Positions 1 through 6,053 of a DNA stretch of 6,053 bases are shown here, in pieces. The notes beneath the pieces were generated by a model. That model was given only the letters and a program-made list of their open reading frames with translations. It was not told where the DNA came from and searched no databases. The first letter of the stretch is position 1; each line of letters begins with the position of its first letter. Origin of the DNA: JBBILG01 sp037445085 (GTDB taxonomy: Bacteria; Pseudomonadota; Gammaproteobacteria; Burkholderiales; Methylophilaceae); assembly GCA_037445085.1 (NCBI GenBank), contig JBBILG010000100.1, positions 1-6,053 of the forward strand. The letters run 5' to 3'. Position numbers and translations under genes: made by a program.

Positions 1-5
1 TCCTT
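1..5 (-). promoter_or_regulatory. Shine-Dalgarno-like site of the next gene
   Basis: After the fusA TGA the minus strand runs GTCAATTCTGAAGGA to the edge, with AAGGA at 1-5. No terminator-like hairpin fits in these 15 bases, so transcription probably continues. In related genomes the next gene is tuf, but nothing of it is visible here. Confidence 0.45.
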
Positions 6-15
6 CAGAATTGAC

Positions 16-2109
16 TCATTTCCTGTTGATGATCGCGTCCGCCACGTTCCGGGGGGCTTCGGCGTAGTGCTTGAATTCCATCGTGTAGGTGGCACGGCCC
101 TGCGACAGCGAGCGCACCACGGTGGAATAGCCGAACATCTCGGACAACGGCACCTCGGCGCGGATCGCCTTGCCGCCGCCGGGCAGGTCGTCCATACCCT
201 GGATGACGCCGCGGCGGGATGACAGGTCGCCCATCACGTCGCCCATGTACTCCTCCGGCGTTTCCACTTCCACCGCCATGATGGGTTCCAGCAGCACGGC
301 ATCGCCCTTGCGCATGCCTTCCTTGAAGGCCATGGATGCGGCCATCTTGAACGCCTGCTCGCTGGAGTCCACATCGTGATAGGAACCGTCGAACAGGGTG
401 ACCTTGACGTCCACCACCGGGAAGCCCGCCAGCACGCCGTTGTTCAGCGATTCCTGCAGCCCCTTGTCCACTGCCGGGATGTACTCGCGCGGCACGGTGC
501 CACCCTTGATGGCATCGACAAACTCGTAGCCCTTGCCCGGCTCGTTCGGCTGCATCCGGATCCAGACATGACCGTACTGGCCCTTGCCGCCGGACTGCTT
601 GACGTATTTTCCCTCGACTTCGGCAGTCGTCCTGATGGCTTCGCGGTAGGCAACCTGCGGCGCGCCGACATTGGCCTCGACGCCGAACTCGCGCTTCATG
701 CGATCAACCAGGATCTCCAGGTGCAGCTCGCCCATGCCGGAAATAATGGTCTGGCCGGATTCCTCGTCAGTGCGCACGCGGAAGGACGGGTCCTCCTGTG
801 CCAGACGCCCCAGGGCGATGCCCATCTTTTCCTGGTCAGATTTCGTTTTCGGCTCGACGGCGACGTGGATCACCGGCTCCGGGAACACCATGCGCTCGAG
901 CACGATGGGCTTCTCCAGGTCGCACAGGGTGTCGCCCGTGGTCACGTCCTTGAGGCCGATGCAGGCCGCGATGTCGCCGGCCAGGATTTCCTCGATCTCG
1001 TCGCGGTTGTTGGCATGCATCTGCACGATGCGACCGATGCGCTCCTTGCGCCCCTTGACCGAGTTGTAGACGCTGTCGCCCTTCTTCAGCACGCCGGAAT
1101 AGACGCGCACGAAGGTGAGCTGGCCGACAAACGGGTCGGTCATGAGCTTGAACGCCAGCGCGGAGAACTTTTCCGCATCATCCGCCCTGCGGCTGTCGGG
1201 GTCGCCACTCTCCTTGGTGCCAACCACCGGCGGAATATCGACCGGCGACGGCAGAAACTGGATGACGGCGTCCAGCATGCGCTGCACGCCCTTGTTCTTG
1301 AAGGCGGAGCCGCACAGCATGGGCTGGATTTCCGTGGCGATGGTGCGCGCACGCAGACCCTGGATGATTTCGTCCTCGGTCAGCTCGCCGGTCTCCAGGT
1401 ATTTGTTCATGAGCTCCTCGGTGGCCTCGGCGGCCGCCTCGATCATGTGTTCACGCCACTTGCCGGCCAGCCCGACGAGATCGTCCGGGACATCCCGATA
1501 CTCGAACTTCATGCCCTGGGAAGCCTCGTCCCAGATGATGGCCTTCATCTTGAGCAGGTCGACCACGCCGCGGAAGGAATCTTCCGCACCGATCGGCACC
1601 ACGACGGGCACCGGGTTGGCCTTGAGCCGGCTGCGCATCTGGTCGATCACCTTGAAGAAGTTGGCACCGGTGCGGTCCATCTTGTTGACAAAGGCCAGAC
1701 GCGGCACCCGGTACTTGTTGGCCTGCCGCCACACGGTCTCGGACTGCGGCTGCACGCCGCCCACCGCGCAGTACACCATGCAGGCGCCATCCAGCACGCG
1801 CATGGAGCGCTCCACTTCAATGGTGAAGTCCACGTGCCCCGGGGTGTCGATGATGTTGAAGCGGTGTTCGGGGCAGGACAGATCCATTCCCTTCCAGAAG
1901 CAGGTGGTCGCCGCGGAGGTGATGGTAATGCCGCGCTCCTGTTCCTGCTCCATCCAGTCCATGGTCGCCGCGCCATCGTGCACTTCGCCGAGCTTGTGGT
2001 TCACGCCGGTGTAGAAAAGAATGCGTTCGGTCGTGGTGGTTTTGCCGGCATCAATGTGCGCACTGATGCCGATGTTGCGGTAACGTTCAATGGGGGTTTT
2101 GCGAGCCAC
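16..2109 (-). CDS. fusA: Translation elongation factor G (EF-G)
   Basis: GTPase that drives ribosomal translocation and, with RRF, ribosome recycling in the cytoplasm. The 697-residue product is full length (704 in E. coli). G-domain motifs: P-loop AHIDAGKT at 17-24, switch I RGITI at 59-63, DTPGH at 88-92 with the catalytic His92, NKMD at 142-145, and GSAFKNKG at 267-274. The G' insertion lies between the last two. Domain II starts near 300 (FSALAFKLMTDPFVGQLTF). Domain IV carries GGKGQYGH at about 507-514 and the tip-loop SYHDVDSSE with His near 578. The C-terminal EVPLSEMFGYSTVVRSLSQGRATY belongs to domain V. The start is GTG (2107-2109); the canonical MARKTPIERYRNIG N-terminus and the lack of any Met before residue 50 make it secure. 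It matches canonical translocating EF-G, with no sign of a divergent or resistance-type paralogue. Likely cotranscribed with rpsL and rpsG. Confidence 0.98.
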   Translation of the reverse strand: MARKTPIERYRNIGISAHIDAGKTTTTERILFYTGVNHKLGEVHDGAATMDWMEQEQERGITITSAATTCFWKGMDLSCPEHRFNIIDTPGHVDFTIEVERSMRVLDGACMVYCAVGGVQPQSETVWRQANKYRVPRLAFVNKMDRTGANFFKVIDQMRSRLKANPVPVVVPIGAEDSFRGVVDLLKMKAIIWDEASQGMKFEYRDVPDDLVGLAGKWREHMIEAAAEATEELMNKYLETGELTEDEIIQGLRARTIATEIQPMLCGSAFKNKGVQRMLDAVIQFLPSPVDIPPVVGTKESGDPDSRRADDAEKFSALAFKLMTDPFVGQLTFVRVYSGVLKKGDSVYNSVKGRKERIGRIVQMHANNRDEIEEILAGDIAACIGLKDVTTGDTLCDLEKPIVLERMVFPEPVIHVAVEPKTKSDQEKMGIALGRLAQEDPSFRVRTDEESGQTIISGMGELHLEILVDRMKREFGVEANVGAPQVAYREAIRTTAEVEGKYVKQSGGKGQYGHVWIRMQPNEPGKGYEFVDAIKGGTVPREYIPAVDKGLQESLNNGVLAGFPVVDVKVTLFDGSYHDVDSSEQAFKMAASMAFKEGMRKGDAVLLEPIMAVEVETPEEYMGDVMGDLSSRRGVIQGMDDLPGGGKAIRAEVPLSEMFGYSTVVRSLSQGRATYTMEFKHYAEAPRNVADAIINRK

Positions 2110-2116
2110 AGCGAAT

Positions 2117-2121
2117 ACCTT
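2117..2121 (-). promoter_or_regulatory. fusA ribosome binding site
   Basis: AAGGT on the minus strand within an A-rich run (AAAAAGGT), seven bases before the GTG start of fusA. Its position supports the non-ATG start. Confidence 0.6.
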
Positions 2122-2150
2122 TTTACTTTCGGAAATGGATCAAGGCGGGT

Positions 2151-2621
2151 TTAGAAGCGGAAATGCGAGAACGCCTTGTTGGCCTCGGCCATGCGATGCA
2201 CTTCCTCGCGCTTCTTCATGGCGGAACCGCGCCCCTCGGCCGCCTCGATCAGCTCGGCGGCCAGCCGCAGGCCCATGGATTTCTCGCCACGCCGGCGCGC
2301 GGCATCGCGCAGCCAGCGCATGGCGAGCGCGGAGCGGCGCACCGGACGCACCTCCACCGGCACCTGATAGTTGGCGCCGCCGACGCGGCGACTCTTCACT
2401 TCCACCAGCGGACGCAGATTGCCCAGCGCCGTCGTGAACACTTCCAGCGGATCCTTGCCCGACTTGGCCTGAATCTGTTCAAAGGCACCGTACAGGATGC
2501 GCTCGGCGACCGACTTCTTGCCGCGCGTCATCAGGACATTGACGAATTTGGCGACTTCCTGATTGCCGAATTTCGGATCCGGCAGGATGTTGCGCTTGGG
2601 GACTTCTCTGCGTCTTGGCAT
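2151..2621 (-). CDS. rpsG: 30S ribosomal protein S7
   Basis: S7 is a primary 16S rRNA-binding protein that nucleates the 30S head and lies near the E site; in E. coli it is also the translational repressor of the str operon. The product is 156 residues, the usual length (E. coli K-12 has a longer tail). The basic start MPRRREVPKRNILPDPKFG is characteristic and fixes the ATG at 2619-2621. The RNA-binding beta-hairpin region VEVKSRRVGGANYQVPVEV spans residues 73-91, followed by RPVRRSALAMRWL and the C-terminal KKREEVHRMAEANKAF. It begins 27 bases after the rpsL stop, much closer than in E. coli (about 96 bases, where the S7 control site lies), and ends with TAA 41 bases before fusA. Confidence 0.98.
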   Translation of the reverse strand: MPRRREVPKRNILPDPKFGNQEVAKFVNVLMTRGKKSVAERILYGAFEQIQAKSGKDPLEVFTTALGNLRPLVEVKSRRVGGANYQVPVEVRPVRRSALAMRWLRDAARRRGEKSMGLRLAAELIEAAEGRGSAMKKREEVHRMAEANKAFSHFRF

Positions 2622-2633
2622 GGCTGTCTCGAT

Positions 2634-2637
2634 TCCT
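2634..2637 (-). promoter_or_regulatory. Probable rpsG ribosome binding site
   Basis: AGGA on the minus strand, 12 bases before the rpsG ATG and within the 27-base rpsL-rpsG gap. The spacing is longer than ideal and the match short, so rpsG may rely partly on translational coupling from rpsL. Confidence 0.4.
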
Positions 2638-2648
2638 GAAATATGAAA

Positions 2649-3026
2649 TTACGCGGCCTTGGGACGCTTGGCTCCGTACTTGGAACGGGCCTGCTTGCGA
2701 TCCTTGACCCCGGCGGTATCCAGACTGCCGCGCACCATGTGGTAACGCACGCCGGGCAAATCCTTGACGCGCCCGCCCCGAATCAGCACCACCGAGTGCT
2801 CCTGCAAATTATGGCCTTCCCCGCCGATATAGCTGATGACTTCGTAACCGTTGGTGAGGCGCACCTTGGCCACCTTGCGCAACGCCGAGTTCGGCTTCTT
2901 CGGCGTGGTGGTGTACACCCGCGTGCACACGCCGCGCTTCTGCGGACAGGCTTCGAGCGCCGGCACCTTGCTCTTCGCTACCACCTTTTGGCGCGATTTG
3001 CGCACCAGTTGATTGATCGTTGGCAT
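2649..3026 (-). CDS. rpsL: 30S ribosomal protein S12
   Basis: S12 lies at the decoding centre of the 30S subunit and controls tRNA selection accuracy. The 125-residue product is full length (124 in E. coli) and near identical across the core: LEACPQKRGVCTRVYTTTPKKPNSALRK, then GGEGHNLQEHSVVLIRGGRVKDLPGVRYH. Counting Met as 1, Lys43 and Lys88, the classic streptomycin resistance/dependence sites, are both wild type, so no S12-based resistance is predicted. Asp89 is the usual RimO methylthiolation site. The ATG at 3024-3026 is preceded by AGGGA nine bases upstream. It is the first gene of the str cluster, 82 bases after rpoC, with its own likely promoter in that gap. Confidence 0.98.
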   Translation of the reverse strand: MPTINQLVRKSRQKVVAKSKVPALEACPQKRGVCTRVYTTTPKKPNSALRKVAKVRLTNGYEVISYIGGEGHNLQEHSVVLIRGGRVKDLPGVRYHMVRGSLDTAGVKDRKQARSKYGAKRPKAA

Positions 3027-3033
3027 GTTCTGT

Positions 3034-3055
3034 CGTCCCTAAAAAGTACGGGACG
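3034..3055 (-). promoter_or_regulatory. Alternative hairpin covering the rpsL ribosome binding site
   Basis: On the minus strand, CGTCCC (3050-3055) can pair perfectly with GGGACG (3034-3039) across a 10-base loop containing the T run. The downstream arm holds most of the rpsL Shine-Dalgarno sequence AGGGA (3036-3040, nine bases before the ATG). The upstream arm is the same segment that forms the 3' arm of the larger hairpin at 3049-3072, so the two folds exclude each other. In one fold the ribosome site is open; in the other it is masked. The pairing is read from the sequence. A regulatory switch is inference, and the larger stem should be the more stable one. Confidence 0.4.
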
Positions 3056-3072
3056 GCGAAGACGCCATCCCG
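3041..3072 (-). terminator. Hairpin plus T-rich tail in the rpsL leader (possible terminator or attenuator)
   Basis: Read on the minus strand, CGGGATGGCG (3063-3072) pairs with CGCCGTCCCG (3049-3058) around the 4-base loop TCTT. This gives ten pairs, nine Watson-Crick and one U-G. It is followed directly by TACTTTTT (3041-3048). A GC-rich stem and U-rich run is the form of an intrinsic terminator, and it sits between rpoC and rpsL, downstream of the promoter. It could end part of the rpoBC transcripts, attenuate the rpsL transcript, or simply be a 5' stabilising stem with a U-rich S1-binding enhancer. The T run is short and interrupted by C, so strong termination is uncertain. On the plus strand no T-tract follows the hairpin. 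Confidence 0.5.
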
Positions 3073-3083
3073 AAAAACACGGC

Positions 3084-3112
3084 ATTTTATTTTGCGGTCA
3101 ATGTGTTGTCAA
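3084..3112 (-). promoter_or_regulatory. sigma70-type promoter for rpsL-rpsG-fusA
   Basis: On the minus strand, TTGACA (3107-3112) is followed after exactly 17 bases by TAAAAT (3084-3089). That is a perfect -35 box and a -10 box one base from consensus, at optimal spacing. The rpoC stop codon TGA (3109-3111) lies within the -35 box. The predicted transcription start is near 3076-3078, giving a leader of about 50 bases before the rpsL ATG. The bases just after the -10, GCCGTG, are GC-rich, as in promoters subject to ppGpp/DksA control. This would let the ribosomal genes be transcribed independently of rpoBC. The motif is seen directly; its activity is inferred. Confidence 0.8.
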
Positions 3113-6053
3113 GCAACCTCGGTGTCGCCCGCTGCCGCCTCGGTCACCGGCGGCGGCGTCTCGATCAGGTCGGCGCCCATGTCCTCGCCGACACGCCGGT
3201 GTCTGCGCGTCTCGTGGTAGGCGAGGCCGGTGCCGGCCGGGATCAGGCGGCCGACGATGACGTTTTCCTTCAGGCCGCGCAGGTCGTCGCGCTTGCCCAG
3301 GATGGCCGCCTCGGTGAGGACGCGAGTGGTTTCCTGAAAGGACGCCGCCGAGATGAAGGAATCCGTGGACAGCGAAGCCTTGGTGATGCCGAGCAGCATG
3401 TACTCGAAGCTCGCCGGGCGCTTGCCTTCGACCAGCACACGCTCGTTCTCCGCCAGCACGTCGGCGCGCTCCAGCTGTTCGCCGAGGATGAAGCCGGTGT
3501 CGCCCGGGTCGGTCACGCGCACGCGGCGCAGCATCTGACGCACGATCACCTCGATGTGCTTGTCGTTGATCTTCACGCCCTGCAGCCGGTAGACGTCCTG
3601 CACCTCGTCGATGATGTAGCGTGCCAGCGCCTCGCGGCCCTGCAGGCGCAGGATGTCCTGCGGATCCGCCGGGCCGTCGACGATGACTTCGCCCTTGGTC
3701 ACCACCTGGCCGTCGTGCACGGTGACGTGCTTGTCCTTGGGAATCAGGAACTCGTGGGCAACGCCGTCCAGATCGGTGATCACCAGACGCTGCTTGCCCT
3801 TGGTGTCCTTGCCGAAGGAAACCGTGCCGGTGATTTCCGCCAGCATGCCGGCATCCTTGGGCGAGCGGGCCTCGAACAACTCGGCCACGCGCGGCAGGCC
3901 GCCGGTGATGTCGCGGGTCTTGGAGGACTCCTGCGGGATGCGCGCCAGCACCTCGCCCACGCCGACCTCCTGGCCGTCCTTCACGGTAATGATGCAGCCG
4001 ATCTGGAAAGTAATGTTGACCGGCGTCTCGGTGCTGGCGATCCTGACTTCGTTGCCGCCCTCGTCCAGCAGCTTGACCTGCGGGCGCAGTCCCTTGGACT
4101 GGCCGCCCCGCTGCTTGGGATCGATGACCACCAGCGAGGACAGGCCGGTCACTTCGTCGATCTGCTTGGCGACGGTGACGCCCTCTTCCACGTTCTCGAA
4201 CTTCACGCGGCCGGCATATTCGGTGATGATGGGACGGGTGTGCGGATCCCAGGCGGCCAGTGCCTGGCCGGCCTTGACCTGTCTGCCGTCGAGCACCAGC
4301 AGGGTGGCGCCGTACGGCACCTTGTGACGCTCGCGCTCACGGCCGTTTTCGTCCTGCACCACGGCTTCGCCGTTGCGCGAGATCACCACCTGCTCGCCGC
4401 GCACGTTGGTCACGTAGCGCATGCTGGAGGAGAAGCGCACCACGCCGTTGGACTTGCTCTCCACCTGCGACACGGCGGCGGTGCGCGACACCGCGCCGCC
4501 GATGTGGAAGGTGCGCATGGTGAGCTGGGTACCCGGTTCGCCAATGGACTGCGCGGCGATCACGCCAACCGCCTCACCGATGCTGATCAGCTTGCCGCGG
4601 CCGAGGTCGCGGCCGTAGCACTTGGCGCAGATGCCGTAGCGGGTATCGCAGGTGAGCGCGGTGCGTACCTTGACCTCGTCGATGCCGAGGGCATCGATGG
4701 TTTCCACTTCGTCCTCGGTGAGCAGGGTGCCGGCCTCGAACACCACTTCCTGGGTTTCCGGGTTGAGGATGTCCAGCGCGGTGACGCGGCCCAGGATGCG
4801 GTCGCGCAGCGGCTCGACCACTTCGCCGCCCTTGACCAGCGCCTTGGTGACCAGGCCCTCGGTGGTGCCGCAATCGTGCTCGGTGACCACCAGATCCTGG
4901 GTCACGTCCACCAGACGTCGGGTCAGATAGCCGGAGTTGGCGGTCTTCAATGCGGTGTCGGCCAGACCCTTGCGGGCACCGTGGGTGGAGATGAAGTACT
5001 GCAGCACGTTGAGGCCGTCGCGGAAGTTCGCGGTGATCGGCGTCTCGATGATGGAACCGTCCGGCTTCGCCATCAGGCCGCGCATGCCGGCGAGCTGGCG
5101 CACTTGGGCGGCGGAGCCGCGCGCGCCGGAGTCGGCCATCATGTAGATGGCGTTGAAGGACTCCTGGCGCAACGGGTTGCCGACCTTGTCCTGCACCGGT
5201 GCGCCGCCCTGGTCGCAGACCACTTCCTCGCGCAGCTGTCTCATCATGGCCTCGGCCACCTTGTCGCCGGCACGACCCCAGATGTCCACCACCTTGTTGT
5301 AGCGCTCGCCCTGGGTGACTAGGCCGGAGACGTACTGCTCCTCGATTTCCTTGACTTCAGCCTCGGCTGCGGCGATCAGCTCTTCCTTCTCCGGCGGCAC
5401 CAGCATGTCGTTGATGCTGATGGAGATACCGGCGCGGGTCGCGTAGCTATAGCCGGTGTACATCAGCTTGTCGGCAAAGATCACCGTTTCGCGGATGCCG
5501 CAACGGCGGAAGCTGGCATTGATCAGCCTGGAAATCTCCTTCTTTTTCAGCGCCTTGTCGATGAAGCCGAACGGCAGACCGGCGGGCAGGATTTCGGACA
5601 GCAGGGCGCGGCCCACGGTGGTGTCGTAACGGGTGAGCTTCTCGGTCTTCTCGCCGTCGGCGCCGACTTCGTATTCCCTGATACGTACCGAAATCCTGGC
5701 GTGGATGTCCACGTGGCCCAACTGGTAGGCGCGCTGCACCTCGGCGACGTTGGCGAAACGCATGCCTTCGCCCCTGGCGGCAATTTTCTCGCGGGTCATG
5801 TAATAGAGGCCCAGCACGATGTCCTGCGACGGCACGATGATGGGCTCGCCGTTGGCGGGGGAGAGCACGTTGTTGGAAGCCAGCATCAGGGTGCGTGCTT
5901 CCATCTGGGCTTCCAGGGAAAGCGGCACGTGCACGGCCATCTGGTCACCGTCGAAGTCGGCGTTGAACGCCGCGCACACCAGCGGGTGCAGCTGGATGGC
6001 CTTGCCCTCGATCAGCACCGGCTCGAACGCCTGGATGCCCAGGCGGTGCAGCG
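3109..6053 (-). CDS. rpoC: RNA polymerase subunit beta' (5' end outside window)
   Basis: Catalytic large subunit of bacterial RNA polymerase, which forms the active site with RpoB. The visible 980 residues begin LHRLGIQAFEP at 6051 and match E. coli RpoC from about residue 429 to the end, so roughly the first 430 residues lie off the right edge. Motifs in order: NADFDGDQ at 5941-5964, whose three Asp bind the catalytic Mg2+; the bridge helix, about 4906-5010 (NVLQYFISTHGARKG...RRLVD); the second zinc site, with Cys codons at 4870-4872, 4648-4650, 4627-4629 and 4618-4620; the first trigger-loop helix, with MRTFHI at 4501-4518 including the catalytic-region His; a long SI3 insertion, about 3915-4480; then TGGLPRVAELFEAR and the C-terminal region VKINDKHIEVIVRQM. 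The last ~34 residues form a non-conserved tail. The TGA stop lies inside the -35 box of the rpsL promoter. rpoB is expected upstream. Identity is certain; the betaproteobacterial affinity is judged from memory. Confidence 0.98.
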   Translation of the reverse strand, partial: LHRLGIQAFEPVLIEGKAIQLHPLVCAAFNADFDGDQMAVHVPLSLEAQMEARTLMLASNNVLSPANGEPIIVPSQDIVLGLYYMTREKIAARGEGMRFANVAEVQRAYQLGHVDIHARISVRIREYEVGADGEKTEKLTRYDTTVGRALLSEILPAGLPFGFIDKALKKKEISRLINASFRRCGIRETVIFADKLMYTGYSYATRAGISISINDMLVPPEKEELIAAAEAEVKEIEEQYVSGLVTQGERYNKVVDIWGRAGDKVAEAMMRQLREEVVCDQGGAPVQDKVGNPLRQESFNAIYMMADSGARGSAAQVRQLAGMRGLMAKPDGSIIETPITANFRDGLNVLQYFISTHGARKGLADTALKTANSGYLTRRLVDVTQDLVVTEHDCGTTEGLVTKALVKGGEVVEPLRDRILGRVTALDILNPETQEVVFEAGTLLTEDEVETIDALGIDEVKVRTALTCDTRYGICAKCYGRDLGRGKLISIGEAVGVIAAQSIGEPGTQLTMRTFHIGGAVSRTAAVSQVESKSNGVVRFSSSMRYVTNVRGEQVVISRNGEAVVQDENGRERERHKVPYGATLLVLDGRQVKAGQALAAWDPHTRPIITEYAGRVKFENVEEGVTVAKQIDEVTGLSSLVVIDPKQRGGQSKGLRPQVKLLDEGGNEVRIASTETPVNITFQIGCIITVKDGQEVGVGEVLARIPQESSKTRDITGGLPRVAELFEARSPKDAGMLAEITGTVSFGKDTKGKQRLVITDLDGVAHEFLIPKDKHVTVHDGQVVTKGEVIVDGPADPQDILRLQGREALARYIIDEVQDVYRLQGVKINDKHIEVIVRQMLRRVRVTDPGDTGFILGEQLERADVLAENERVLVEGKRPASFEYMLLGITKASLSTDSFISAASFQETTRVLTEAAILGKRDDLRGLKENVIVGRLIPAGTGLAYHETRRHRRVGEDMGADLIETPPPVTEAAAGDTEVA

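Noticed and set aside
1115..2014. Plus-strand 299-codon frame rich in Ser, Arg and Met opposite fusA
   Set aside because: Low-complexity antisense translation within a firmly identified gene, with no domain signal.
376..2154. Plus-strand open frame of 592 codons opposite fusA and the start region of rpsG
   Set aside because: It lies antisense to an unmistakable EF-G. Its translation is rich in His, Leu, Val, Asp and Arg with no recognisable domain, as expected when a high-GC gene is read on its complement.
2649..3026. Possible streptomycin-resistance allele in S12
   Set aside because: Lys43 and Lys88 (counting Met) and their surroundings, TTTPKKPNS and GGRVKDLPG, are wild type.
3073..3101. 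Second -35-like TTGACC (3096-3101) in the rpsL leader
   Set aside because: At a 17-base spacing the would-be -10 is GTTTTT, a poor match. The upstream TTGACA with TAAAAT explains the region better.
2643..3260. Plus-strand 205-codon frame crossing rpsL, the intergenic gap and the rpoC end
   Set aside because: Antisense to S12 and RpoC. It ends in an Arg/Pro/Ser-rich stretch with no homology I recognise.
3103..5322. Plus-strand open frame of 739 codons opposite rpoC
   Set aside because: It is antisense to conserved RpoC sequence, has the same biased composition (His, Leu, Ala, Gly, Asp) and shows no family motif. Its length is explained by the scarcity of stops in high-GC DNA.
16..6053. Search for mobile elements, CRISPR repeats, tRNA or rRNA genes or a hidden accessory system
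   Set aside because: The window is almost entirely filled by four intact core genes with gaps of 82, 27 and 41 bases. I saw no repeat array, transposase or RNA gene.

Overview
The window is a block of core transcription and translation genes, all on the minus strand. In transcription order they are the 3' two-thirds of rpoC (RNA polymerase beta' subunit), rpsL (ribosomal protein S12), rpsG (ribosomal protein S7) and fusA (elongation factor G). The sequence ends just after the fusA stop, with a Shine-Dalgarno-like AAGGA at the very edge. The next gene is therefore off-window; by family precedent it would be tuf (EF-Tu).

The organism looks like a high-GC betaproteobacterium. RpoC carries the large trigger-loop insertion (SI3) seen in Proteobacteria. 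Its insertion and C-terminal stretches, the 125-residue S12 starting MPTINQLVRK and ending AKRPKAA, and the 697-residue EF-G starting MARKTPIERYRNIG and ending in a HYAEAPRNVA-like tail all resemble betaproteobacterial versions from memory. This is recognition, not a database search. The gene order rpoC-rpsL-rpsG-fusA, with the rpo and str operons joined, is common in bacteria but differs from E. coli, where they are far apart.

Layout: rpoC occupies 3109-6053 and is cut by the right edge. An 82-base gap (3027-3108) holds nearly all the non-coding signal: a near-consensus sigma70 promoter whose -35 box contains the rpoC stop codon, then a 10-bp hairpin with a T-rich tail, then a second hairpin that competes with the first and covers the rpsL ribosome binding site. 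rpsL (2649-3026), rpsG (2151-2621) and fusA (16-2109) follow with gaps of 27 and 41 bases, so they are most likely one transcript. No gene-free stretch exceeds 300 bases.

Together the genes supply RNA polymerase, two 30S proteins and the translocase, whose synthesis is normally coupled to growth rate. All four reading frames are intact and the key motifs are present. I see no mobile element, CRISPR array, RNA gene or novel accessory system. The point most worth a second look is the compact regulatory leader between rpoC and rpsL.
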